This document shows positions 26,001-41,000 of a stretch of 64,000 bases of DNA, in pieces. This stretch comes from Myxocyprinus asiaticus. Taxonomy: Eukaryota; Chordata; Actinopteri; Cypriniformes; Catostomidae. The stretch covers positions 34,646,001-34,710,000 of the forward strand of contig NC_059385.1 of NCBI RefSeq assembly GCF_019703515.2. The letters are read 5' to 3'. The position numbers were made by a program, and so were the translations under genes. The notes below the pieces were generated by a model. The model made no database searches. It was not told the DNA's origin and saw only the letters and a list, made by a program, of their open reading frames with translations. Positions within the stretch are counted from its first letter, which is position 1. Each line of letters begins with the position of its first letter.

Positions 26001-29000
26001 GTGCCATCTGCAGCAAATGCCATTCACACTTCTGCCCAAAGTAAGATATGCCTCTTTTATCATATTTCTTTTGTCCATTTTTCCTCATTAACACTCTTTT
26101 ATACACCCACTTTGCAGTAGTATCATCATAAATTACAATAACTGTAATAATTAATGAGTGTAATCGGCACATATTATGGCAGCATATAGTGTGTTGTTAG
26201 CTCAATAGCTCCATGAATTCTAAAACTAAACATAACAAATAAAACATTTCTACTGCAATTATATATTACTTTAAATCATCATCAAGTGGTTAAAACAGTT
26301 TATTTTACTGATCTTGTGTGAATTCTACTCATAAAATGAGGCACAAAGTCATTAACGCATTTTATTGTCACATTAGTTAAGGTTTTACACGTCTTCTTGA
26401 GCATCCTGATATTTAAATGCTCCTCTAAACACAGTGACGTGACTGATGTCTGAATGTTTGCAAACAGTATACCGCTGCTCAGCTGTTTCGAACTTCTTTT
26501 TACCCCTGAGCGAAGAACGAGGAAGAACCTCTACAGAAGTATATTGGGGCCTTAAACCTAATGTATTGTTCTAAATATGATGTGCACACAGAATAAAACC
26601 AGTTACGCAGTCGGCACGTCATTGAAAATAGCCTTCTTGATCAGCAGGGTAAAAATAATTTGGAAAAAAAGAAAAGAAATAAATATTAAAATTGGCATCC
26701 CTAGCCTAAAAACAGCATACATTTTTCTTGATCAAAATTAACAAGTCAACATGGTCCGGTGAAAGACGGGACCTTGCTCACCTAAGGCGATTATCCTGCA
26801 CTTGAAAAAGCCTTTCACTTGAAAAGAACTTTCAAACACGCACAGATTTAAAGAAGACTCAAATGTAAAAACACATCGATAACGACTTGCAAGCCAACAT
26901 TTCTAAAACGCTTCCCTCATCATCACCAAAGTGATTTCCATAGTTACTTTTGCATTCTTGCATCCCAGTGAATTCTAGGGCCTGTTTACAATTGGCCACT
27001 TCGTGTGTTTTCACTGATCGAGCAGCTATCCGATCATGAAAAGACCAAGTGTGAATGTCCTCCGAAACACATTCGAGACGGATTGCAATCGGATCACTCA
27101 GGAGGTGGTTTGAGACGCATTCCAAAAGAAACTGGTCTATTCAGGATGCTTGTGTAAACTTTACTATGCCCAAACAGCACTACATCAGCATAGGGAAAAC
27201 GATAATATTACAGCTGCAACTGAGTATTTGCAAGGGCTCGCGTCACGCAATAAAAAATAACAAATTAAGACACTGATGCACGTTGTAGGAAAGACAGTAC
27301 TTTTCTTCATTTTTTTTATGCAGTGAGCTGATGAAACTGAAACTAAACACTGACGTGTGCAGCTGACGCGCATGACGTGTCTTATCTACCAGAAGCCCAG
27401 CAGGGAAAATGCTGTGCGCGCACAAACAGAAACACGTGCGCTGTTCAAAGTCACTTGAAAACAATAATAAATCACACCTTTTAAAATTATTATTAAAATT
27501 ATGCATAATCATGGAAGTGAACTTTGTTTTATTTGCATATAGCGCAGGAAATGAAGATCGGATTTATTTCCATTTGGCGGAGACATATTGATGTGGCCAA
27601 GGGTAAATGGAATGTGCTTATTCAATCAGATAGCTATCTGATCAGTAAAAACGCATGAAGTGACCAAGTGTAAATAGGCCCCTACTCATAGAATGAGGCA
27701 TGAAGTCATTTATAACACATTTTAATGTCACATTAATTGATGTTTTACATGTAGTCTTGAGCGTCCTCATATTTAAATGTACCTCTAAACACCTCCCACG
27801 GCGGTGTGTCCGGTGTCTGAATGTTCGTGAACAGTATTTCGTTGCTCAACTGCTTTGAACTTCTTTTTGGCTCTGAGTGAAGAAGCACTTTGCCGTGAGT
27901 GTGCCGGGGCCATTCCTCAACACATTAAACTAAGTTGCAGGGATGTATTTTAACATACACAATTACACACCACATTTAAAAAAATTATAATATTTTAATA
28001 ACCTAAAATCCACTTCTCTAGATTCTGTTGAGGTCAAATGTTTCATGTTAAATGTCTACCAATAAATAACTGACACTTTATACTGACTGTGTCTGTTTTT
28101 ACACTTTTGTGAAAAAAAGAAAAAAAATATTATTCTCTCTAGATTCCTACTAATCAATGTCATACCATCAAACATAACCAAAACAGTGCAAGGAGTTCAC
28201 TCTTTTCTTGTTACTGCAGATAATGAGCAAGCTGAAACAAACACACGTTATTAGAAGCAGCTCTGGGGAGTTTGCGAAACCTGCTGTGCAGTAGTTTTTC
28301 TCGCACACGTTGCAAAAAGCTGATCAATCTGTTCTGCCGTTGCCTCTGGCAAGCTTTGTGTTTTTGAGCTGTAAAATTTCAAAGAAATTAAACCAAACAG
28401 GGCAGCAAAGTGATGTGACTGTTGGCATCACTTTAAGAATTCATCTTAGATCAGGAAACTCTTGTTAGAGTGTGACCTCATAAGACCTTTCAGAACATTT
28501 TTATCTTCTTAAAGGTTAGTCCTAAAGTCTTGTGCAGTTCCTCACCTCTAGTTTGTTGACAAGTCTCTTTTTAATGGCATTTTGCGCAGCTGCGTTGGTG
28601 GCCATGCGCAGACCCTCTGCAGCTTCACGCAACTTCTGCTGCTGCTCCTCGCTGTCCGGGTTTGCGGCGGCGCCCTGTCTCACACACACACACACACAAC
28701 TATTACTCTCTGCGTTCATACCCATATAGACATTTACAGCATACAGTGAGGTGTCTCGTGTCCCACCTTGGCAGCTTCCACCATCCTGGCAGTGGCATCA
28801 GCAAGCAGTTTGGCTGCAGAAAGCAATTTGCGGGAGTTCTCCAGGTCACTCTCGCCCTCAGCATCAGCTTTGATCGCATTAACTAAATCTGATGTGGCCT
28901 GAGCAAGGATCCGCGCCTGACGCACCATCTCACCTGAACACACAGAGGAACATGTCTGAGCTTGAGTTTGATTTATACATGTGTCTGAATTTATCACAAG

Positions 29001-32000
29001 TCTCTGCACATCTTCAGACACAATGAAAACAAAATGGATGCTATTTGGTTTCTTATTAAACGTTTCTGTTTTGTTTTTTACCAGAAGAAATTAATTACTA
29101 CTCTAATGCACTGTTTGTTTTTAATAATATTTCTTCCAAATATTTTCTTAGCAGTAAAAAAATAAAAAAATAAAAAATAAAAAAAATTATATTAACAAAT
29201 TAAAAACATATATATAAGACTAATATAAATTGTCTAAATATGTATTTCCATACAAAACTACAATGTTAATTTTAGTTTATGTTGATTACATGTAAAAAAA
29301 ATAAAATAAATAAGGCTGTCGATTTATTTTGTTAATTAAGTGCGATTACATACATAAAATAAGTCAGCAGGGGTCAGTCAGTGCAGCTCCAGCTCTACAG
29401 GCAACACACAGCTGAACCAGGCAACAAACTGACGGAGCAGAATGCAGGAGTCTCGAGAGGCATGTTTTAAAGTTCCAAATTGCATTTAACTTGACACAGC
29501 ATCCTAAAAAATATTGATACGCGATTCATTTGATTAAAAATTGCAATCAACTGACAGCCCTAAAAAATGTTTTGAGTTGGAGCGGAAAATCAGACAATTG
29601 TCCAGAATACATGTGACCTCTTTCAATACGGTTTAAAAAGCATCCCAGTAAGCACCTTATGAAGTTGGTAAAGAGAATGTCTATAGTGTGCAGAACTGTG
29701 ATCTAGACAAAAGTTGGCTAATTTAAAGAACGTCAAATATAAGACAGTTATGATTTAATATTTTTGATCTTCAAAAAAGTAATAATAAAGAAAAGGATAC
29801 AAATTCCCAGGTGTGCCCAAACATTTGACAGGTGCTGTGTGTTAAAAGGATAGTTCACCCAAAAATAAAAATTCTCTAATTTACTCAGCCTCATGCTATC
29901 CCAGATATGTATGACTTTCTGTCTTCTGTAGAACACAAATTATGATTTTTTTAGAAGAATATTTCTGTAGGTCCATACAATACAAGTGAATGGGTGCCAA
30001 AATATTGACGCTCGTATGGACCAAAAGAGCTGAGAAATTCTTCTAAAAACCTTCATTTGAGTTCAGCAGAAGAAAAAAGTCATACACATCTGGGATGGTA
30101 AATGATGAGAGAATTTTCATTTGTGGGTAACCTATTCCTTTAAAGACTTCCCCATAACCAGTAACTAATTTGTCATTTGGTTAAGGCTTTATGGCTGTAG
30201 GGTGACACGACTATTGTGGTCTATCAAAATCAGCCAGCTAATTTATTACAGGTTCAGTTCTCAGGCAAAGAGTCTCACAACATGATAGTCCATGAGTTAA
30301 CTCTTTTCAGGTTTGAACCTACAACCTTTCAGGTACCACCCAGACAAGTTCCCCCACCCCTGGTACCTGCGTCTCCCATGGAACTGAAGATGTTGTCAGT
30401 CACGTCTAAGATGCGGTCGGTGGCCTCTCCATGCCGTCCGATGGGCTGTCCTCCACTGGCGTACTGTTTAATATGCCGCAGCAGCTCGTTAAGCGCTTGA
30501 GTGACACCTGTGGCAGCCACGCCCACCTGTCTGAGCAGCTGCTCCTCACTGGTCGCCCCTTGTGACGCCTCCACGCAGCCCTCCACAGATTTAGCAACCA
30601 GCTTCCCTGCCTCGATGAGCTGCTCCTGACACACTGGTGAGCTGATGGTGGGGGCCACGACCTACAACACACACACAAGCAGTGGGTCACTTCAAGGAGT
30701 CTGTCTGAAATCAGGGTTCCATGATTTGTTAAAATAAATCATATTGTGATAATTTTAAATTGATATGATCTCTCTGCTGCCAATTGAAATAACTGCTTCT
30801 CAAGGGCATTCACACTTGAGCCCTCTTTAAAAAACAAAAAAACCCACTTGTTTCAGTTGACACTCTAGATAATTCTCTGATCATTTACTCACCATTATGC
30901 CATCTCAAACTCGTAAGACTTTCTTCTACAGAAGAAAAACAACAATTTTTTGATGGAGATGAGGAGGTTTTGTCCATACAATGCAAGTCAAAGAGGTCCA
31001 ACACTTTCAAGCTCCAAAAAGGACGTAAAGGCAGCATGTAGAAAAATCCATACAACTCGAGTGGTTTAATCCATGTCTTCTAAAGCAATCTGATCGATTT
31101 TGGGTGAGAAACAGTAAAAGATGTCATGCACAGAATGTGTATACTAGGGATGTGCACGGTTAGCATTTTTAACATTTGTTTAACCACAGTGTTTCAGGAA
31201 CGGTTAACCGTTTTTTCGTTGGGAGTCGGAATGCGGGAATAAAGAACGTGTATTGCAATGGAATTTCCTCAAACACTTCTCAAAACAGTATCAAATAAAG
31301 TGAGCTATGTGCCTGTATATGAGCTCTGCCCGGGCAGGTTCACATTTCCGTGAGGCAGCGAACGCAAATATTATCATGAGCGTGGAGTTACACTACTGCA
31401 GTTCAATAGCCTCTTCAGGGTGCTTTGATTTTTAAATGGTTTAAAATCAAATGGCATTGAAATTATCGAACTACTGTACGTAAATATGCACACTAGAGCA
31501 AAAGTGGAAAAAACAATACCATACACACATGCAGCGACTTCCAGCAACAAAACCATAAGATCCCATTCATTTTCAATGAGAGCTGGCAACTTCCGGCGAC
31601 CCGAGCAACAGCGACCTCTGGCGACTAGACGTGGTCATGGCGAGCGACAGGACACTGTTGAGGAAAGTTTAACTTTATGCAAATGAGGAGCGACTTTCGG
31701 GAGTGACAACCAATAGGAGTGAAAAGTGTGCCAGTGGAGCTCACGTCACCCATCTCCTTTGAGGTAATAAAGTCGAGTGCAGGCAAGACACAGGAGAAGT
31801 TTCTATGAGCGATTTCACTGTTCTCTATGATTTGTCTGTAACCATACATAAGATATAATAAAACATTATGCGTGGAACGGAAAATGTCAGCAGTCTGTGT
31901 GAGTTTGATTCGTACATTGATAGTTCGTTCATCTTGTTAATGATATGATGCATTAAGCATTGCTGCAGTTCATATTAAAACACTCTCCTCTGCAGAATGT

Positions 32001-35000
32001 TAATCTTTAGGGACAAGAGAACTGATTATTTATCAAATTAGAATGGTGTTTTAGTAATTGCTGGCATTCTGAGTGAGTTTGTTTCATATATTGCGTACAT
32101 TGATAGATCGTTAATCTGGTTAATGATTAAATGCATTGAGCACTGCTGTAGTTTATATAACATCACTCTCCACAGCAGAATCAAAAAAAATTGTGACAAG
32201 AAAACAAATTCCTTGTCAAATTAAAATATGTTAGTTTTACCAACAATATATCTAATCTGTGATCAAATTTTCTAAAGATATGGCCGGAGGTGCAGTCCAC
32301 CAATAACGTTATAGCGACATCAGTAGGACCGCCCAAGAGCGACTTAACAGTAAAGAAATCAGTGTTGACAGATTGGTCAGGTTCCAACCCAATTGGGCTA
32401 CTTTCAGTTGATTTGTGCGGGGAAAATGTGCTTGGGCGGGTAGTCAAAATTTGGGCTGCTTTGGAATGATTTTGGCAGGTTTTTAAAATGATAAAATTAA
32501 GAATTTCCATTGCCCATGCAACTAAAATAAAGAAAACATCTCCAAACACAATCATTCAATCAAATAGCCAGAACACTGATTGACAGATAATGTGTTTAAT
32601 CCTGTTCAGAGGAGCTACGATTTGACACACCACCAGTGAGTTCTGAATGTGCGCGATCTGCAGGTATTGCTCGTTGATTTTTGTGATAGAAATTAGACAA
32701 TCTTAACTATGACAAAGCAGTAAAAATGTAAGAGAACATATTGAAAAATGGGGAAATTACCAATTTATCAAGTGGTGATATCAAGTGCCAGGACTTATCT
32801 GTGGAGTTTTTCTTGGAGAAATTGCACCTTTGAGTTTCTCCTATGACTAGGCCACTGATGCCTTTTGGCTATAAGTTTAATGCTGTTGAGAACAATGTGG
32901 GATATATCATGAAGTTGGCACATAGACAGTAGTATCATAAAGTAACACGACTTAAAAGTGACTTTTGAATTTGCTGCTCTTTCTTGACTTATGGATGTGC
33001 GCACAGGAACACGGAATGATTGAAAATCAGCTGCGTTACATTCATGATGACAGCTGTCTAGGAACTTTGACTGTTCTGTGTATTAGCGAATTCACCTTAC
33101 TTAAATTACTTCAAAGATTTACAGTTTTCTTGGAATTTGAAATGAACCATAACAGCGTAAAAAGGTAGGACAGATTATATATAACCTTTATATGCCATAT
33201 TAATAAAAAAAAAAAAAAAAAAATAGGCCTATTAAAAATTTGCAAACTCATAACTGCAATCATAGCACAATGGCATACTTTCATTATTTGGCTTCTTGAA
33301 ATCCCAGGGCAGCATATTTGTTCCTTTTCTGTGCATTTGTGTTTGTTTATATGTGTGAATAAAGAAAAATGGGTAAATGGAAAGGTTTTTGGAGACTTTA
33401 TCTTTGCTTCACTTAATTGTGTTGTCATGGTTGTGAAGGCAATAACTGTAGTATTATGGTTAATATGCATTTCATTTTCATATACACAATTAAATTTTTT
33501 ATGTATTGGGCTGGTTTTGAGCAATCATTGGGCTGGAAAATGTCAAACGAATCTGGCAACACTGACAGAAACTAGTGACATCAAGCAATAAAGTCGCTGC
33601 ATGTGTACGGGGCTTTACTGTTTATTAAACGTTAAAACTTTGCTCGGTGAAAAACAACCTGGAATCATGTTTAATGGTGTAACAGTAACATGAAGTTCGT
33701 TTTTGCAACCTGAACTTTTCAGAACGCAGCAAAATGGTTTTAAGGTGCACTAATAAAAATGCAAATTGTTTTTAACTTTGCTTGGTGTCTAAAAAATGCG
33801 GCGATCCTGTGTGAGATGCTGAAAGAAAAGTCCAACCGTCAAAGACGTCCGTCCAGCGCGTGTAAACAGTATATAGAAAAACAGTGCAGATGCACACAAA
33901 AGCATGTTGGAACAGCCCCTAACTCGCACTATACTTGAAAAACGGACCCAAACCCGGCCAGAAAACTCTATGGTTTGATAGAACTCGTCGAGATCAGGTC
34001 AGGTTGAAGACATGTAGAATAATCGAACAGTGATTTTGGTATTCGAATAGTGGCATAGTCAAGCTTTAAATCCTAATGGCACCAAGAATACAACAAATGT
34101 TAAGATTTATAGTAAAAAAAGAAGTTATATTTTGGTCTGTTGTCATCAGATCGCTTTAGAAGTCATGGATTAAACCACTTGAGACGTATGGATTACCTTT
34201 ACGCTGCATTTATGTCCTTGGAGATTGGAAGTGTTGGACCCCATTGACTTGCATTGTATGGATATATTCATATCACCATCAAAATATCTTTGTGTTCCGC
34301 AGAAGAAAGAAAGTTACACGTGTTTGAGATGGCATAAGGGTGAGTAAATGATGATGATGATGATGATTTTTGGGTGAACTATTCCTTAAAAATAAGAGCA
34401 GTTGGGTTTGGTAGTTCGTTTGGATTACACTAATAGTAAAATACACAGTAGTAGAGACATGGGACAAAAACAAAAAAATATTCTGTATTTCTAAAATGCA
34501 TGGAAAAAAACTAAAACATGTGAAGAACATAATGAAACATTAGGTAAAATGCCTTAAAAACGTTAAAAATATGAATCTCATGGGTTGGCAGCTGTCTGAT
34601 GAAAGGTGCGTGAAGTTGGACCGGAATAAATGTGTTTGTTGAACAGCACCGCCTACTGTACAGGAGTGAAATTGGTTTTTATTTTATTTGTTTGGGTCTT
34701 GTGTGAATAGAACTTTCATTGGCAATTCATTTCAGATTTGGTCTGAATAGCCCTTTAGGACATCCAGTTAAACCTTCAAGTTTTTTATTTCAACCTTCAA
34801 AAGCCTTTACATTAGAATTGTACAGTATATTAATTTATAGCACTAATATCTGGATTTAAATGAATGTGAAAAATGTAAGTGAACCTGGAGTGCTTTGAGT
34901 TGTCAATGCATATTTTAAGCGAAGTGAACTGTGGATTTACAGCAAACCAGCCTTCAGAAATGCCTTGCACTTTTTGTGAACCACACTGAGATGTATCATG

Positions 35001-38000
35001 AGTACCATGCGTGCTTGAATATGTGCAGAAGATGACAGAACAGAGTGCAGCCTTTCATGATTTAATAATTACATAAATAATAGTAATAATCATAAAGGCT
35101 TATTTCGATTAATTGTGCAGTGTCCATGTGTGAACTTTTACCCGTGTGCAGGCCACCAACTGTGATGTGGAGAGCGCGCACTGGGTGGCAGCAGCAATCA
35201 CGCGGTTCTGTTGGGCCGAATCTTCTGTTTTCTGAGCCACATTTTTGGCCTTCAACACAAGAGCTGCTGCCGCATTCGCCACAGCCTTCGCCAACTGCAT
35301 CAACATATCCTGCAAATACACATTATCTATTTTCAGCATAACTTATTTAAGTTTATTAGCCACAATTCCTGAAACAACGGAAACAATTTCAATAGCGGCT
35401 GCAAGTTTGATTAAAATTACAGTACTTTCAGAGATGCAGATTTCTGTACAACTGAGCAAATAAAATTATCAAAATGTTCAACCAGATTAAAATGTTAACT
35501 AGCTTCATGAACTTAAATAATCTCTTATTTGGATACTATTTTAACTGCAAAAGAATCACAATCAAGTTATAAATCACACATTACACTACAGTAATTTTGC
35601 CAATCAAATATTTTTGATTCTGAAATCCACCTGTAATGTACCTGTGAAGGTACAGAAGTGTAACCAATCACCAATTACCATGTGACAGACAGTGCTGGTA
35701 GACCTACTAACCCTCACTAACTGGACAAATGCAGCACTGGGATCTCTATCATTCTTTAAAGAACAAGATCAATAGCGTTCTAGCCCGCAAGGCAGTGCTA
35801 GAAACATCCTGTTCAGTCTAATTTGTCAAAGGCCAAGACCATGAACATGTGAAGATGAAGAGCAGCAAGTCTCTTAAGCTGTGGTGGAGACTACTGATTA
35901 ATATTTTTAACATGAAATGCTGATGAATTAACAGAATTAATCACAATTAATCACACATATATATAAATATTTGCAGAGAAAGCCCCCCCAAATAAAAATA
36001 GTTTAATGTATAATGATTAAATAAGTGTATTTCAATTATTATAATTATAATATACTGTATATTTTAAGTATAATTCAAATCATTAAAATGCATTACATTT
36101 TTTGGATAAAACAATACAAAAAGAAGGTAATATATTGTTTATTTCCATATTATTGATCAAAAGCCTATCAATAGCCAACAAATCCACAAAAATCCATTTT
36201 GCAATTGAATGGGTTTTTCAAAAGACGTGTCAATGTACACAACCTTCAGACAGATGCTTTTGGAGCGTCTCACTTTGGTTGTTGCACCGCGGTTTTTTTT
36301 TTTTGTTTTTTTTTGTTTTTTTTTAATGGTCACTGTGTCAAGTTAAATGTAGTTTAATACTTAGAAAAACACGCCTCAAGATCCCTGCATTCGAAATTAC
36401 GCTCCATCCAGCTGTTTTTGAATGCAAGAACGTGTTCTCATCTTGTGTCGCTGAGTGTGGATTGTTCTCTGTACAGCAGTGTGTTGCCTATACAGCTGGA
36501 GTTTTGCTTACTACCCCCTGCTGAACACAGGTGGTACTTCAAGCTTGAATTGCTCCGATGGTAGGAATATTCCTTATTATGGTCTGGGTACATGATTAAT
36601 TGCATATATTTTTTAACACGTTATTTTTATATAATTATTTAGACTGAATTAATGTGTTAAATCAGCAGCCCTCATTATAAGGCAAACCTTCAAAACTCTT
36701 AAGCATTTCCATCCAACTCTACTAAAACTGTTAGTAGTCCAAAACATGCTTGTTGTTAGCCTAACTTGTATAAATGCATAATATAAACTAAAATTAAAAT
36801 GCTGAACCTTTACCACACACACACACACAAAAAACAAAACAAAAAAACAACAACATTCGTCTCAGAATATAAAATCTTTAATTTAGACGGAGAGAACAGT
36901 GCATTGTATGTTTACCAGGGGTTAGGAATGACCCAAGGTTAAAGGGATAGTTCACCCAAAAATGAAAATTCTCTCATTATTTACTCACCCTCATGATATC
37001 CCAGGTGTATATGTCTTTCTTTCTTCACCAGAACACATTTGAAGAAAAACAGAAAAATATCTCAGCTCAGTAGGTCCTTAAAATGCAAGTGGATGGTGAT
37101 CAGACTTTTGAAGCTCCAAAAAATACAGACAGTCAGCATAAACGTCACCCATATGACTCCAGCGGTTAAATTATTTCTTCTAAAGGGACACGATGGCTTT
37201 TGGTGCGAAAAAGATAAATATTTAAGTACTTTTTAACTATAAATCATCGCTTCCGGTCAGCAGCAGTATGTGCAAGTGAAGTAATCGTGTTGCCATGTTC
37301 ATGCGAGAACTGACGCACGTGAGTCACAGCCGGAAGAGCAGCGCTGTTTACAAGTGAGTAGGAGAAACGCTACAGTATCTTGGTTAGTTTTGGTTTAGAT
37401 CTGTATTTGTCGGTTTCTTTACTCACAATGGTGCGTTTGTGTGCTTATACTGGTTGTCTCAACCGAGTGGAGAATGTGAGGTTACGTCTGTATCATGGCA
37501 ACAAGAATACGTCACACAACAGATCGCTTGGACTCCACCCTCTCGTGAAGCCTAAAAGAAGCGATGAGTTAAAAAGTACTTATTGATCTTTTCTGCACCA
37601 AAAGTGATCGTATCACTTTAGAAGGCATTAATTTAACCACTGGAGTCATATGGATGACGTTTATGCTGACTGTCTGTGATTTTTGGAGCTTCAAAAGAGA
37701 AATCTCAATTCACTTGGAATTTAAAGGACCTACTGAGCTGAGATATTTTTCTATTTTTCTTCAAATGTGTTTTGGTGAAGATAGAAAGTCATACACACCT
37801 GGGATATCATGAGGGTGAGTAAATGATGAGAGATTTTTCATTTTTGGGTGAGCTATCCCTTTAACAATTTTATCTGTGAAAAGCCCTTTCTGGGTGGATG
37901 AAGTTCCGTTTATGCATTACATACGTAATGACCGTGGGTGGAGTTTGCTTCATGTGTTACGGAAGACCAATCTGTATAGTTTCACATCCCTTTCTGGTAT

Positions 38001-41000
38001 TACAAGTATTAGCACCACTGTCAAAGTTAATCGATTCTGTCTCACACTAGTTTCATGCTAATACTGTATGTGGAATGTTTCAGTATGATGTATATACTTT
38101 TAAAACAGTGTGATACATGTATATTTCTAATGCATGGTGCTGTACAATAACCCATAGACATGGGCATTAGACTAAGGGCATTAGATGCATTTTCCATCCA
38201 TTTTTACAAACTAAGAATTTATTTAAAATTATTTTCTGTGGTAAGGTGGTACTGTAACTGTCACAGATGCTGTCCATAGAGCTTAAGTTGAATGTAACTC
38301 AGAATATTCCTTCAAGACATTACTAATGGCTACAGTTCTGGTGTCTGTACACGCAACAATTTTATCATTATGAAAGTGAATTATGATTAAATAAAGATAG
38401 TTAAATCGTGAATATTTTCTTAGTCAAGAGTTTCATGCAGAGAAACCGTAATGAAATGAACGCCGAAAATATAGAGTCATAAGAGGCCGTCACCACACTT
38501 ACACTCTATGATTACCACAGGATGGGATAAAAAAAAAAGAAGAAGAAAAAAAAAATAATCTTCTGTAATCTGTATATTTTTCTGGTTTTCCAGTAAAAAT
38601 ATCTAAAGCTAAATAATAATAAAAAAATATATTAATTAATCCAAATATATCTCTTAGGTTTATTTTTCTTCTGCCAAATAGCTTTTTTTGTTGAGCATTA
38701 ATCTAGCAAAATTTAGTGAGGTTTGTTTAAGAAGATAAAAACTACTTATAAACCTTAAATCAAGATATATGAAAATAGAGGATATATATATATTTTTTTA
38801 TTGTTTAAGTCAAATCTTACACAATTTTACTATTTTTACTGGAAAACAAAGATGAAAATAATGATTAAGGCATAATGTGACTGTCCGATACTGATTAAGA
38901 TATACATCAAACTGTGATCATTAAATCATTTATTCTATAAGAATTACTATGTTTGATTAAAGACTCATTAGTATGACTGGCTGGTGAATATTAATTGCTT
39001 GTTACCAGCATGTGACTATACTGGTGAGTCCGTCTGGAGTTTGTGAAAGCTGCTGTACCTATAGACTGATGAGAACACAGGTTAATGAAGAACAGTGGCA
39101 GTGTGTTTAACAGTAGTGTGTGTGTGGGTGTCTCACCTGGAAGTGCTGATCTGCATCTGATTCTCCGATCTGTTGCAGGAGTTCACCACTAGCCTGACCA
39201 ACATTTCCTGCCGCCTGCAGGAGGTTCTGACGTGGCTGAGAACACACACAGTCATATTGAAAAAACGTTATAACTGATGAATGAGCCAAAATTCTGCCAT
39301 TTTGATATTATTGGCATTGGCCGAAAACTGTCTGCATGCTTAATTAACAGTGGTAAGTTTCAAAACCTTCTGACAGTCTTGGATAATCAATGGATAATAA
39401 ACATAAACAATAAACATAATCAACTTCACACAGCGCTTTTTCATATAACAACAGTTCATAGTGACCATGTCACTATGAAAAAAAAAAAAAGCAACAGCAT
39501 CATAAGTATAATAAAAGTAGTCCATATTACTTACGCACTATATTATTAGTTTTCTAGAGCCAAATCACAACAAGGTCACTATCAACATTTGTTTTATGGA
39601 AAAGAGCTGCTTAAAGACTCCTCAACATTCTCCATTTGTGTTCCACATAAAAAAATAACAACATACAGGTTTGGAATGATAGGGTGAGTAAATATTGACA
39701 GAATATTCATTTTTGGCTGAGCTTTCCCTTTATCAAACAATAACAATAAAAGCTGAGAACTGATTAATATTCCAGCAGTATTTGCTCAAAGTTTGTCTGG
39801 CAGTCTCACCTCAGTGTTGGAAGGTTGGGCGGTCTTGAGCATGTCAGACACGGCACACGCCAGATTCTTGGCAGCACCCAGCAGCTGTTGGCCGTTTCCT
39901 CCCTCGTCCTCCATGAGTGCCGCCAGCAGCTTCACACCCTTTGACATCTCCGTCAGGTTAGAGGAGATGGTGGTGACGGCACAGCCCACAGCGGTGTAAT
40001 CCGTCTCCGCTGGGTCACCTGACAGACAATGTCAGTGAAAGAACACATTCGTCATATGACCAGACTGTGAATTGCACAAAAAACAAACAAAAACGCTATT
40101 GTATAAATACATCTCCAGTAATGGGTGTCCCTGTTGCTGATCTTAAATCATACACTTCATTTACAAACTCACTGGAGAATCAAATGGACTCTCAGCAGAT
40201 GAGTGTGCTGAGCTAATGACCCTGCCAACCCTCCGACAACATCCAGCATGTGACCAATAAGCTGCTTCTCACACTGAAGAACTGAAAAGCCATTGTCCTG
40301 CACGCAACTCATCCAAACTTTTGCAAACCCAAAAGCCATATATTGCAAATGCTGATTGTTGTCTATTGTAATTGTGTTACTTTTGAGTTTTTTGTGGTTC
40401 TCCTATATTTAAATCAGTAATCAACAGTCAGTGCTTTTTAAAAGAAATCTTTCAAATTTCACTTACAAGAACATAGATATTCTATGGCAATACGTGAAGG
40501 AGCAAATATGCATTCAAAGGATAAAGCTATTCCTTGAATCGAATGCTTATTCAGTGTATTTAACTGCTTTTTATGTACACGGTGCACCTGTTCTTATGTT
40601 GATGAGAATAAGCAAGAAATGTTTCTTGTTCTTAATAAGAGTGTGAACAATAAAGACAGCTAGTGGGACGCTGCCTCAAACAGCCAGGAAAAAGAACGGA
40701 AACAGACATAACATGGTATGTCTGACTGGATCAAGTGTTCGTAAGAGTGTTGTAGACTTCACCTGCGGTCAGATTGACCATGGATGCAGTTCCTGCAGTG
40801 ATGGCGTCCACCTGAGAGTGAATCTCATGTTTGGACTCGTCCATTTTGTTCTTTCTCCAGGCCTGAGATGCCTAAACATCAGACAGAGAGAGAGAGAGTG
40901 TGTGTATTAAAAATACTGGACTGCATTCATCTATCGATTTGTCGAATGCACCTCTCAGTAGATTTCCCAGAATTGGAACGCCTGTCATTCACAAAGTTCT

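Larger units (their letters stand above)
30860..34393. mobile_element. TTAA MITE arms separated by about 3 kb
   Basis: 30877-31110 is the inverted complement of 34145-34350 (for example CTCGAGTGGTTTAATCCATG with CATGGATTAAACCACTTGAG). The right end reads TTTTTGGGTGAACTATTCCTTAA with TTAA at 34386-34389. The left terminus is decayed. Between the arms lie other repeats (31140-34100), so this MITE was expanded by insertions. Confidence 0.65.

Noticed and set aside
35310..39136. Fish counterpart of the mammalian talin-1 cassette exon 17b
   Set aside because: I could not identify a 51-bp in-phase exon by eye. Alignment to fish transcripts would be needed.
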